A stretch of DNA of 64,000 nt. Source: a bacterium (GTDB lineage: Bacteria; Sumerlaeota; Sumerlaeia; SLMS01; JAHLLQ01). Of this stretch, positions 20,020 to 27,649 are shown piece after piece. Numbering within the stretch: position 1 is the first letter of the stretch; the number at the start of each line of letters is the position of its first letter. A program made the position numbers and the translations under genes. The DNA lies in NCBI GenBank assembly GCA_020444065.1, contig JAHLLQ010000001.1, positions 806,001 through 870,000 on the forward strand. The letters run 5' to 3'. The notes below the pieces were generated by a model. It searched no databases, had not been told where the DNA came from, and was given only the letters and a program-made list of their open reading frames with translations.

Positions 20020-20037
20020 CATCACTCCTGTGAAATG
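20020..20037 (-). promoter_or_regulatory. Possible degenerate copy of the fructan-cluster 18-bp motif
   Basis: Minus-strand CATTTCACAGGAGTGATG matches the motif at 23813-23830 (CACTTGACAGGAGTAAGG) at 14 of 18 positions. It lies 52 bp upstream of the beta-helix start at 19967, about the spacing seen for the better copies. TTGAC is changed to TTCAC, so function is uncertain. Confidence 0.3.
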
Positions 20038-20104
20038 GTTTGGGGTTCACCTGCTAAAGCGTCTCGACGTTTGCGATTCGTTCTTCTCGATTCGGATTCA
20101 TTAA

Positions 20105-20719
20105 TCAGTGAAAGGGTTCCTTGTTCGAGGACAGAATATCGCCCGATGAAATCGTTCCATTGGTCGGATCATAGATGAGCGCTTCGCCGCGCTCCAAATC
20201 CACATAGTCCACAGCGTCGACGCCGATAAAATCGCGCTCCAGGTTTGGACCCAGGTTTCCCATGATCCACTTGAAGCCCAATTGATCGACAACTGAAGCC
20301 CGCGCGCCTGCCGGCGGATCGTGGAAGAACGGATCGCCCCAGTACTCGTAGACGTTCTTGTCGCCATAGGGATTATTGTCGTGATCTGGACGATTGCTCT
20401 GGAAGGGGGTGAAGAGCACAGACGTCAGGTAGGAGATAGGCGTTGTGAGAGTCACCCACGTCGTGTACTCGTCGTCCGCGGGAGTTCCCGATAGTGCATT
20501 GTAGTCGATGATGTAGTGATTCGTATCGACGGCGTAGGACTCCAGTCCCGTGCGAATAGTGCGCATGTCCGCTTTCGCGCGCGAGACCTTCGATCGGGTT
20601 TGCGCTTCCAGGAAGTTGGGAACCGCAATGGCAGCCAGAATTGCGATGATTGCCACCACGATGAGCAGTTCGATCAAGGTGAAGCCGCGCTTCTTTGTCT
20701 TGGATTTGCTGAACTTCAT
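20105..20719 (-). CDS. Type II secretion/type IV pilin-like pseudopilin
   Basis: 204 aa. Class III (prepilin) signal MKFSKSKTKKRG, with Gly12 at -1, Phe13 at +1 and Glu17 at +5, runs straight into the hydrophobic stalk FTLIELLIVVAIIAILAAIA and then VPNFLEAQTRSKVSRAKADM. The globular part is GspG-like, with short segments ending YDPTNGTISSGDI. Prepilin peptidase would cleave after Gly12 at the cytoplasmic face, and the protein would join a pseudopilus or pilus fibre. It sits alone, without assembly ATPase or secretin genes in the window, between exported beta-helix and GH32 genes. The same VPNF-EAQ-RSKVSR and YDPTNGT-S-GDI blocks recur inside the giant protein at 47870-55636. Confidence 0.9.
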   Translation of the reverse strand: MKFSKSKTKKRGFTLIELLIVVAIIAILAAIAVPNFLEAQTRSKVSRAKADMRTIRTGLESYAVDTNHYIIDYNALSGTPADDEYTTWVTLTTPISYLTSVLFTPFQSNRPDHDNNPYGDKNVYEYWGDPFFHDPPAGARASVVDQLGFKWIMGNLGPNLERDFIGVDAVDYVDLERGEALIYDPTNGTISSGDILSSNKEPFH

Positions 20720-20788
20720 GCTCTTTCACTCCGTTCTTCATTGAGAATTCGAGGTTTCTTCGTTTCCAACAGATCCTGTCGTTATGGG

Positions 20789-23764
20789 CTAGTATCCCAT
20801 CCACCCGATCGCGTTCGCTGTTCCGGGAGTGGCAGTCGGACTCGGGGGCGGCGTAGGTGTCGGTGTAATCGGGTTCTCGCCCAGCGGCCAGATATCCAAC
20901 GAGATCACCTTGGACGTTCCACCCTGCGAATACAAGTCCATCTCCACGCTGTCCGTGCGCTGCGGATAGATCCGCGTCGTCACCACCGACCGCCTGTTCG
21001 CGAAGATCTCTATGGTAGAGCGATCGATGAATATGCGCAGCTCCAGGTTCTCGTTTCCTTCCAGCAGGTGCTGTGCAACGACGTCCCACTTCCCAACCTG
21101 GTTGCTCGTACTCGAGAGCCCGCGCTTTACGAACAGTCCACCAACAGCATTGTACTGGATCAGCGTCTGCTCCTGGCCATTGGGCGACTTGCGTACCTTG
21201 ATCCCGAAGGCGGACGCGTCCTGCAGGTCCACCAGGGCGCGGATTTCAACCATGTCGCCGCCGACTCCAGGGAGGTATCCGCTCTCGCCGGCTTCGACGA
21301 AGATATTCGTGAAGTTGTGTCGTTCGCCTCGCAACATCTCGAGTTCCGGCGCCGGCGCCTGGCGCAATTGATTGCCGTCTGCCAGCGTCAACATTCGCTG
21401 CATGGTAAACAGGTTCGCATATCCCGCGGCGAGTTGTGCCTCGCTTGTGCGATCTTCGATCATCACGCCCATCGCGTAGATCCTGCCGTCGTCCGTGTAT
21501 GAAATCGATGGCGCCAGGACATGCTCCGGGCCGAGATCGAGACGCCGAGGAGTTCCATACTCTGCGTCCGGAACGAACTTCTCATTCACCCAATCGCCGA
21601 TCCAGTAAACGACATCCACGGGACCGGGGTGACCGGGAGCAGGGATGGCGTTGACCAGGAAGATCCACTTGCCGTTCGGAAAGCGCCCGAACATTGGCAT
21701 CTCCCACATGTGGTTCACAACATCCGGCGGTCGACTGAACATAATGCCCCGATACTCCCAGTTCAACAAGTCGTGGGAGCGATACAGGTGCACTTCTCCG
21801 CCCGTGTCTTCGTAGCCGGATCCGATGATCACCCAGTACCACCCGCCATCCTGCCAGATGAACGGATCGCGGAAGCCCAGAATCCCCGGCCGCGCACCGG
21901 GAGGCAGTGCCGGCAGGACAGGATTCGTCCCCCACTTGTGAAAGTTAATGGCCAGGTCTTCGCCACTTGTCGCGACACTCTGCGTTTGGCCCTGATCGTT
22001 GCTCGTATAGAGGATAGTCAGTTCATTGTTATGAATTGTCGTCGAGCCCGACCATGTGCCGTTGCGATCGTACACGCCCTCGGGCCAGATCGCATCCGTC
22101 ACCGGGTACCAATTCGCGAAGTCCGGACTGATCAGATGCCCCCAGTGCTGATTGCCGAAATACGGGCCATTGGGGTTCTTCTGGTGGAACAGATGGTAGT
22201 TGCCGCGATAGTACTGCATGCCGTGAGGCTCGTTGGTCCAGTCCGCGGGAGGAATAGCATGCCAGCCCGGCCGGGTCGGGTCATGGGAGAAACGGCTTTC
22301 CGGGACAATGATCTCGGCGGCCGGAGGGAAACCGCCCTGATAGTGAATCAGTATTTCGTCCGCCGCCAGGGCTCGATTGTAGACTCGCACCTCGTCAATC
22401 AGGCCGTTGAAAATGCCGAGAGGGAAGATACCGAGCGCGCCGCCCTGATTATGGCGACCTATCTGAAACGGGATGTTCGAAGCAGCTTCCAGGTCACCCG
22501 CGACGAAGTTGTTCTCGGCCACCTGGCTGCCATTCAGGTAAATCCTCAGCCCCACATTGCGATCGTAGGTGCCCGCCAGATGAATCCATTGGAATTTCGG
22601 CAATGGAGCCGGCGCCACAACCGAGTGCCAATTACCGTCCGCACCGATCGAGAAGTTCCAGACACCCCAAGGGTCGACGCCAAGAAAGAAGCCGCGCGGG
22701 GCCTCCTGCTGGTTCACAATGGCCGCATCTTGCGCAGTGTAAGGAAACGCCCGCACCGCGACCCAGGCTTCCACGGTCAGTTGGCTGACATTCTGGTTTA
22801 CAACGCCAGGGCCGAAGTCTGCGAAGGTTGAGTATCCATCCGCGCGAAGCCCCTCTCCCCATGGGCCGGGGGCGAATTCCGGATCGCCAAAGTTGTTGGG
22901 AACGCCCGCCGCCTGGCCGGTCCGCCATTCCTTGATCTGCTGCTGATCGTTCAGATCTTCCATCGTAAAGCGCGCCATCAAGTCGCCCTTCGGAATGGAA
23001 CGCAGCGATCGCAGAGTATTCATTGTGAACGTTCGCAGCGCGTCGATTTTGCTGTTCCATCCACCGACGGCAAACTCGTAAGCGCCTGTGCCAATCACGA
23101 CCACGCGTCCGTCGCCAGGACGGTATTCTCCGGCCGCAACGATGTCGCCCTGCCATTCCGTATCTGCCAACCAGATCCCATCGAACTGAGATGAGTCCGG
23201 CCACCAGGCGATCTTGTTGTCCACGGAGAGGCCTGGTGCGAGCGTGGCGAACACGTCCGGCAGGCCGTCGAAGACCGCGCTTTCTGTTTTCTGAGAAAAT
23301 CCCCAGGGGCCGGAGTCGCCGGGCTCGATTGATACGGACGGCTCGGTGTCCTCGAACCCAAGGTCGACAACGTACTGGGTCGCGAATCCCGAGAGCAGTA
23401 CCCGACCGCCAGCACTCACCCAATCGGCGATCGCGGCAACCGTCGCCCCCTGCCCCGGCAGGACCACGCTCTCATCATAGTGCCACCAGAGCGTCTTGTA
23501 ATCGCCGAGAATAGACGGGTCGGCGGCGATGTCATCCAAATGAAGGTACTCGGCATCGAAAGAGGTCAGCGCCCAGTCATAGGCAGCCCGCTCCTCATCG
23601 GACAGGGAGGCGTAGCTGGCGTGGCGGCCGAGGAGGGCCAGGTCAGCCGCCGACGCCAGATTTGCCACACAGAGGGCAAGTACGACGAAAACCACCGCCA
23701 CCACAGGTGCCGAGCGGCCCGATTCGCGGAAATCTCGGGATGTTTGAAGAAGTCGGTTCGCCAC
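20789..23764 (-). CDS. Exported GH32-like protein with GATase-like and LamG domains
   Basis: 991 aa, starting at a GTG (23764); no in-frame ATG exists upstream before a stop at 23801. The signal peptide ends near ASA-A (residue 39). Modules: one GATase-like domain (about 40-260; GGRVLLSGFATQY, KIAWWPDSSQFDGIWLAD, GDGRVVVIGTGAYEF), a LamG-type module (about 275-480), GH32 catalytic and sandwich domains (about 498-955), and a linker PTPTPPPSPTATP ending NAIGWMGY. As in the operon paralogue the nucleophile motif is WTNEPHG with Glu512 in place of Asp; FRDPFIW (Asp633) and WEMP (Glu688) are present. The 18-bp motif lies 48 bp upstream. Probably a fructan-binding or fructan-degrading extracellular protein; hydrolytic activity is uncertain. 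Confidence 0.86.
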   Translation of the reverse strand: MANRLLQTSRDFRESGRSAPVVAVVFVVLALCVANLASAADLALLGRHASYASLSDEERAAYDWALTSFDAEYLHLDDIAADPSILGDYKTLWWHYDESVVLPGQGATVAAIADWVSAGGRVLLSGFATQYVVDLGFEDTEPSVSIEPGDSGPWGFSQKTESAVFDGLPDVFATLAPGLSVDNKIAWWPDSSQFDGIWLADTEWQGDIVAAGEYRPGDGRVVVIGTGAYEFAVGGWNSKIDALRTFTMNTLRSLRSIPKGDLMARFTMEDLNDQQQIKEWRTGQAAGVPNNFGDPEFAPGPWGEGLRADGYSTFADFGPGVVNQNVSQLTVEAWVAVRAFPYTAQDAAIVNQQEAPRGFFLGVDPWGVWNFSIGADGNWHSVVAPAPLPKFQWIHLAGTYDRNVGLRIYLNGSQVAENNFVAGDLEAASNIPFQIGRHNQGGALGIFPLGIFNGLIDEVRVYNRALAADEILIHYQGGFPPAAEIIVPESRFSHDPTRPGWHAIPPADWTNEPHGMQYYRGNYHLFHQKNPNGPYFGNQHWGHLISPDFANWYPVTDAIWPEGVYDRNGTWSGSTTIHNNELTILYTSNDQGQTQSVATSGEDLAINFHKWGTNPVLPALPPGARPGILGFRDPFIWQDGGWYWVIIGSGYEDTGGEVHLYRSHDLLNWEYRGIMFSRPPDVVNHMWEMPMFGRFPNGKWIFLVNAIPAPGHPGPVDVVYWIGDWVNEKFVPDAEYGTPRRLDLGPEHVLAPSISYTDDGRIYAMGVMIEDRTSEAQLAAGYANLFTMQRMLTLADGNQLRQAPAPELEMLRGERHNFTNIFVEAGESGYLPGVGGDMVEIRALVDLQDASAFGIKVRKSPNGQEQTLIQYNAVGGLFVKRGLSSTSNQVGKWDVVAQHLLEGNENLELRIFIDRSTIEIFANRRSVVTTRIYPQRTDSVEMDLYSQGGTSKVISLDIWPLGENPITPTPTPPPSPTATPGTANAIGWMGY

Positions 23765-24166
23765 TGAGGCTGGTTCCCTTTCAACGTTGCTGTTGATGGT
23801 CTAGGCAAGCCACCTTACTCCTGTCAAGTGCTATTTGGAGCGCTACGACGAGGGCATGTCGATCCACTCAATCTCTCTCCAGCCCATCTCGCCCGGATCG
23901 CCAGACTCCATTTAGAAAGCTATCAATATTGGTTTTATGAGGTACATTCCTGGAAATTCTCTCGGAGATGCGACGTCCGTGAGAACGCAAAATCACGCGC
24001 AGAAAAACTGCTCAGACTTCGCCTTACAGGAGCAAATGTCGCCTTCCGAATGACAAAACCTTCAGTCCGCGGCCCTGGAACATGTCGAAGTGTTCATTTC
24101 AGTGCTGTGTGAGTTCGAGCGATCCAACCTCTCCCATGCTCGCCTTTCCGGTCACACAGACGGGGG
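23765..24166. other. Intergenic region upstream of the 991-aa GH32 gene
   Basis: About 400 bp with no convincing ORF. Apart from the 18-bp motif at 23813-23830, which lies in the promoter-proximal 70 bp of the leftward GH32 gene, I see no repeat, RNA or terminator in it. Confidence 0.6.
23813..23830 (-). promoter_or_regulatory. Shared 18-bp motif upstream of the 991-aa GH32 gene
   Basis: Minus strand CACTTGACAGGAGTAAGG, 48 bp before the GTG start at 23764. It contains a perfect -35-like TTGACA; a weak -10 (TAGACC) lies about 18 bp downstream. Near-identical sequences precede the LacI gene and two other GH32 genes, so it is a candidate operator or operator-embedded promoter of the fructan regulon. 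Confidence 0.6.
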
Positions 24167-25174
24167 CTACAGGGAGCGTACCGAATCTCGCGCGACGAGC
24201 TCGGGCGGGAAGCGCTTCACAAGGTACCCCTCCGATTCTGCACCCTGCAGTTGCGACACCAGGATCTCCGCAGCGCTACGCCCCATTTCGGCGATGGGCA
24301 GCGCAATGGTCGTCATCGGCGGATTCAACAGCCGGGCGATTTCGATGTCGTCGCAGCCCACGACGCTGACATCTTCGGGGATCTTGAGCCCCAGGTGCTG
24401 GGCTGCTTCGTAAACGCCGAGAGCAATCATGTCGTTGAAACAGACAACGGCGGTGGGGCGCTTCCGTGAGGGGACATCGAGCACCTTCAGGCCGGCTTCG
24501 AAGCCCTGTTGCGTCGTGTCTCCCGCCTTCACGACGCACTGGCTGTTGAAGTTCACGCCACTCTCCATCAGGCACTGCACGAAGCCCACAGCACGCTCGG
24601 CCGCCGAGACAATCTTCTCCGGCCCCTCCAAATAGCAGAGGTTTGTGTGCCCCTTCTCGATGCAGTGCTCGGCGGCCAGATAGCCAACCTCCCGATTCTC
24701 GACTTCGACGAAATGGGATTCGAAGCCACGGATCGGACCAACGCAGACGAAAGGTGTCTTGCGCAACCGCAGCGATTCGTAGTGACTCAGCCGCCCCTCC
24801 ATTTGAAAGGGAGATAGGATCAAACCGGCCACTTGATAGGCGAGGAGATCCTCGATCGCTTCCTCCTCTGCCTCCTTTGTCTGCGTCTCAAAGAAGATGA
24901 TGTGCAGGCCTTCCTTGCGAAGCACGGAGTTGATTCCCTGAATCAAGTCGGCGAAGAACGGGTTGCGGATGTTCAGAATCGTAACGCCAACCAGATTGGT
25001 GTTCTTCTGAAGAAGCGTGGTCGCCATTCGGTTTGGGCGGTAGTTGTACTTCTTGACAATCTCGAGAATGCGCTCCCGGGTCGGCTCGGAGACACCCGGT
25101 TTCCCCGTCAAGGCCACATGGACCGTCTGCCGCGAAACGCCACAGATTCTCGCAATGTCTTCCATCGTAATCAT
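24167..25174 (-). CDS. LacI-family transcriptional regulator of the fructan region
   Basis: 335 aa. The N-terminal helix-turn-helix is ITMEDIARICGVSRQTVHVA with the hinge region YNYRPNRMATTLLQKNT, followed by a periplasmic-binding-protein-like sensor domain (LVGVTILNIRNPFFADLIQG; later VVGCDDIEIARLLNPPMTTI). The ATG at 25174 is preferred over the GTG four codons upstream because of the AGGGG and because family members begin just before this helix. It lies between two GH32 genes, and the 18-bp motif is found before its own gene and before three of them, suggesting autoregulation and local control. The effector is unknown; LacI relatives in sugar loci often sense the imported sugar or its phosphate. 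Confidence 0.9.
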   Translation of the reverse strand: MITMEDIARICGVSRQTVHVALTGKPGVSEPTRERILEIVKKYNYRPNRMATTLLQKNTNLVGVTILNIRNPFFADLIQGINSVLRKEGLHIIFFETQTKEAEEEAIEDLLAYQVAGLILSPFQMEGRLSHYESLRLRKTPFVCVGPIRGFESHFVEVENREVGYLAAEHCIEKGHTNLCYLEGPEKIVSAAERAVGFVQCLMESGVNFNSQCVVKAGDTTQQGFEAGLKVLDVPSRKRPTAVVCFNDMIALGVYEAAQHLGLKIPEDVSVVGCDDIEIARLLNPPMTTIALPIAEMGRSAAEILVSQLQGAESEGYLVKRFPPELVARDSVRSL

Positions 25175-25250
25175 TGTTGTCGGCACCCCTTCGCTGGGCG
25201 AGTCACTCCCACTTTCCTTCCAATCGTCGTGACGAAAGGTGCCCCAAGAG

Positions 25251-25268
25251 CCTTACAGGCGTCAAGTA
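25251..25268 (-). promoter_or_regulatory. Shared 18-bp motif upstream of the LacI gene
   Basis: Minus strand TACTTGACGCCTGTAAGG, 76 bp before the ATG at 25174. It matches the fructan-cluster consensus YRCTTGACNSSWGTAAGG throughout. Its position suggests autoregulation by the LacI protein. Confidence 0.58.
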
Positions 25269-25361
25269 AATCATAGCCATCCCGACACCCGGCCCAATTG
25301 CCGCGCGTCACTGGGGGACGTGGAAACCTCGCTCGATAGGCGACTCTGCAGCCAAAGAGCG

Positions 25362-27371
25362 TCAGTCGCCTCGATTGGAACTCCACTGCTCCAGGTTGCC
25401 GCGTTCCTCAGGAAACGCCGTCGACATCGCCCACGCGTCGAATTGTGAAAGTCGAGCCTTCCCTCCTTCCGCGAACAGGGCAATCGACTGATGATCCGGA
25501 GGCACGTCGATCACGCGCGTGAAACATGCTCGGCCGTTCACAAAGATCTCGATCACGGACCTGTCGAGGAACACGCGCAGGTCGACCGGCGCGCCTGGGG
25601 CTTGCAGCCTGTATAGCCTCTCGTCGCCGTCGACACGAACTTCCGACCCATCGCAGACGATCGCTGTGCCACCGACCCCGTTCTCATTCGTCCGAACCAG
25701 GAGCCCAAACCTGTTCGCACTCCCGGCCTCGATGGTCAGGCGCAACTCCAATGTATCGCCCTGCACCTGGGAAATAACCGTGGTTCCGTCATTCACGTTC
25801 ATGGGCCCAATCCGCGTGTGCTTGCCGCGAAGTTTCTGTAACGCGGGCAGGGGTTCGAAGTTAAGGCCACCGTCTTCCGCAAGTGTCAGAATGCGCGGCA
25901 AGGATTGCACTCCATTCCACCCCTTGTCGTCGGGGAATCCGCGCACCCAGCCCCACATCACGCGCCGGCCTTCTGCATCGATCGTCGAGGTTGGTGCATA
26001 ATACCATTCTCCGTGATCGATCATCCCGCTGTGCCTCGGAGCGAATGTTCCGGACTGCTCGTTGAATGTGCCGACAGTGTACTCTGCTCTCCATCCGGGC
26101 AGCGACATCACCAGGACGAACTGATCGCCCAAAGGAAAGAAATTCGGGCACTCGATATTCGCCTCGGTTGGATGTTGGTACAGGATGCCTCGGTACTGCC
26201 AGTTTCCGAGCGTGGGATCCGCTCCTTCGTACAGCGCCACCACCCCACGATACTGATCGGCTGCAGTCTGGATATTGCCGCCCAAAACCATGTAGGCCCT
26301 GTCACGAAGGCGAAACATGAAAGGGTCACGCCATTCGTAGATGATCTGGTCGCCGTTGATAGCCGGTGTCATGATGGGATTTGCTGGCGGTTTTTCCCAG
26401 GCGATCAGATCTTCATCCCTGGGTCGAACGATCCACTGCTCGGCGTAATCACGGGCCGAGGGGCTGGCCTTGATGCTTGTGTAGAAGAGCATTGGCTTGC
26501 CCTTCTCGTCCAAAGCTGCACAACCGGACCAGGCGCCAACCTCACCGAGCTCAATCGACGGCCAGAGAGCCACCGGCAGGTGCTCCCAAGTCACCATGTC
26601 TCGACTGCGCGCATGCCCCCAGTACATTGTATCCCAACGATCCCCAAAGGGGTTGTGTTGATAGAACAGGTGATACCAGCCTTCGTAGAGAAGTGGCGCA
26701 TTCGGATCGTTCATCCAGAGCGCTGGTGGTCGGAAGTGATATGTCGGACGGCGGGGATCCTCTTCTGCCCAGGAGACTGCTCCCAGGACACTGTTCCAGG
26801 CTTCTTGAACTTTGGGGTTGTCAGTAGTTTTCATCGCTCTCCGATCGCTCTGCACAATGTAGTCAACGGCGAGGTGCCCCCATGCATCGGTTGCCTGGTC
26901 GACAACAACGATTCGAGCAGAACGGCCAATATAGGGCATAACATTCCACGAAACCCAGCGGAGATGTTCGCTGTCTCCACCATGTGAAGCCGTCCCGGTT
27001 GCACTGGCGACTTTCTCACCTCCGATGTACAATTCCAGACAAGCGCTTCCCGGGATGTTTCCTCCTCCAATGAGGAAGTTGATGTACTTCCGCTCGATCG
27101 TGAATTCGGGTGAGATCAAGTATCCGGTGGCCCCATCGCCATAGCTGAATGTGTTGACAAGTCGGCTTCCATGAAATGAGGCGACCGGTCGCTGATCGCC
27201 AATCGCTCCGCCTGCCGGCCCCAGGGCAAATGCAGTGCCGAGAGGAATCCATGGCAGGAAACTGTCGCGCTCGAAATCGTCCAAGACCAAGTCGGATCGG
27301 GCGCAACCATTCAGCAACAGAGAGAACGCCATCAGGGCTGCCAGGGTTCGTATACCCCTCATGAATGTCAT
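25362..27371 (-). CDS. GH32 beta-fructosidase lipoprotein
   Basis: 669 aa. The signal peptide is of lipoprotein type (AFSLLLNGC, Cys23), so the protein is membrane-anchored. The ATG at 27371 has GAGG 8 bases upstream; ATG 27362 is an alternative. Residues about 28-180 form the N-terminal module common in GH32 proteins of planctomycete-like bacteria (DFERDSFLPW; FSYGDGATGYLISPEFTI; AWGHLAVDYIVQSD). The catalytic domain has WMNDPNA (nucleophile Asp222; final Gly replaced by Ala), WRDPFMF (Asp349) and IECPNFF (acid/base Glu407), then the beta-sandwich with RVFLDRSVIEIF. All three catalytic acids are present, so it should be an active exo- or endo-fructanase. The 18-bp motif lies 62 bp upstream. 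Confidence 0.91.
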   Translation of the reverse strand: MTFMRGIRTLAALMAFSLLLNGCARSDLVLDDFERDSFLPWIPLGTAFALGPAGGAIGDQRPVASFHGSRLVNTFSYGDGATGYLISPEFTIERKYINFLIGGGNIPGSACLELYIGGEKVASATGTASHGGDSEHLRWVSWNVMPYIGRSARIVVVDQATDAWGHLAVDYIVQSDRRAMKTTDNPKVQEAWNSVLGAVSWAEEDPRRPTYHFRPPALWMNDPNAPLLYEGWYHLFYQHNPFGDRWDTMYWGHARSRDMVTWEHLPVALWPSIELGEVGAWSGCAALDEKGKPMLFYTSIKASPSARDYAEQWIVRPRDEDLIAWEKPPANPIMTPAINGDQIIYEWRDPFMFRLRDRAYMVLGGNIQTAADQYRGVVALYEGADPTLGNWQYRGILYQHPTEANIECPNFFPLGDQFVLVMSLPGWRAEYTVGTFNEQSGTFAPRHSGMIDHGEWYYAPTSTIDAEGRRVMWGWVRGFPDDKGWNGVQSLPRILTLAEDGGLNFEPLPALQKLRGKHTRIGPMNVNDGTTVISQVQGDTLELRLTIEAGSANRFGLLVRTNENGVGGTAIVCDGSEVRVDGDERLYRLQAPGAPVDLRVFLDRSVIEIFVNGRACFTRVIDVPPDHQSIALFAEGGKARLSQFDAWAMSTAFPEERGNLEQWSSNRGD

Positions 27372-27433
27372 CCACTCCGCCTCTCAGCACTGAAGCACGA
27401 ATGCCCCCGGGTTGGTTGAACATGGCGCGAGAG

Positions 27434-27451
27434 CCAGACACCTGTCAAGTG
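27434..27451 (-). promoter_or_regulatory. Shared 18-bp motif upstream of the GH32 lipoprotein gene
   Basis: Minus strand CACTTGACAGGTGTCTGG, 62 bp before the ATG at 27371. It matches the copy at 23813-23830 at 15 of 18 positions, and the CACTTGACAGG core is identical. Together with the motif at 27573 it lies in the roughly 280-bp divergent promoter region between two GH32 genes. Confidence 0.55.
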
Positions 27452-27572
27452 GCTTGGTGGACTCTGCAGGCCAGGTGGCGGGGATCCCCTGATTGTACTG
27501 ATCGCAACTAAAGGTGGGCTTCTCATGCAGCCACGACATGCAAAATCGGAGAACATAATGGGCTCCCCTTTG

Positions 27573-27590
27573 CGCTTGACTGGTGTAAGG
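27573..27590 (+). promoter_or_regulatory. Shared 18-bp motif upstream of the 985-aa GH32 gene
   Basis: Plus strand CGCTTGACTGGTGTAAGG, 59 bp before the ATG at 27650. It is oriented toward its gene, as are the other copies. No strong -10 box follows at the standard distance, which favours an operator or a non-canonical promoter over a plain sigma-70 promoter. Confidence 0.58.
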
Positions 27591-27649
27591 AGGCCCTGTC
27601 ACTGGTCTTTAGAAGGCCCCCTTAGCCTCCCCTGAAGAAGGCAAAATCG

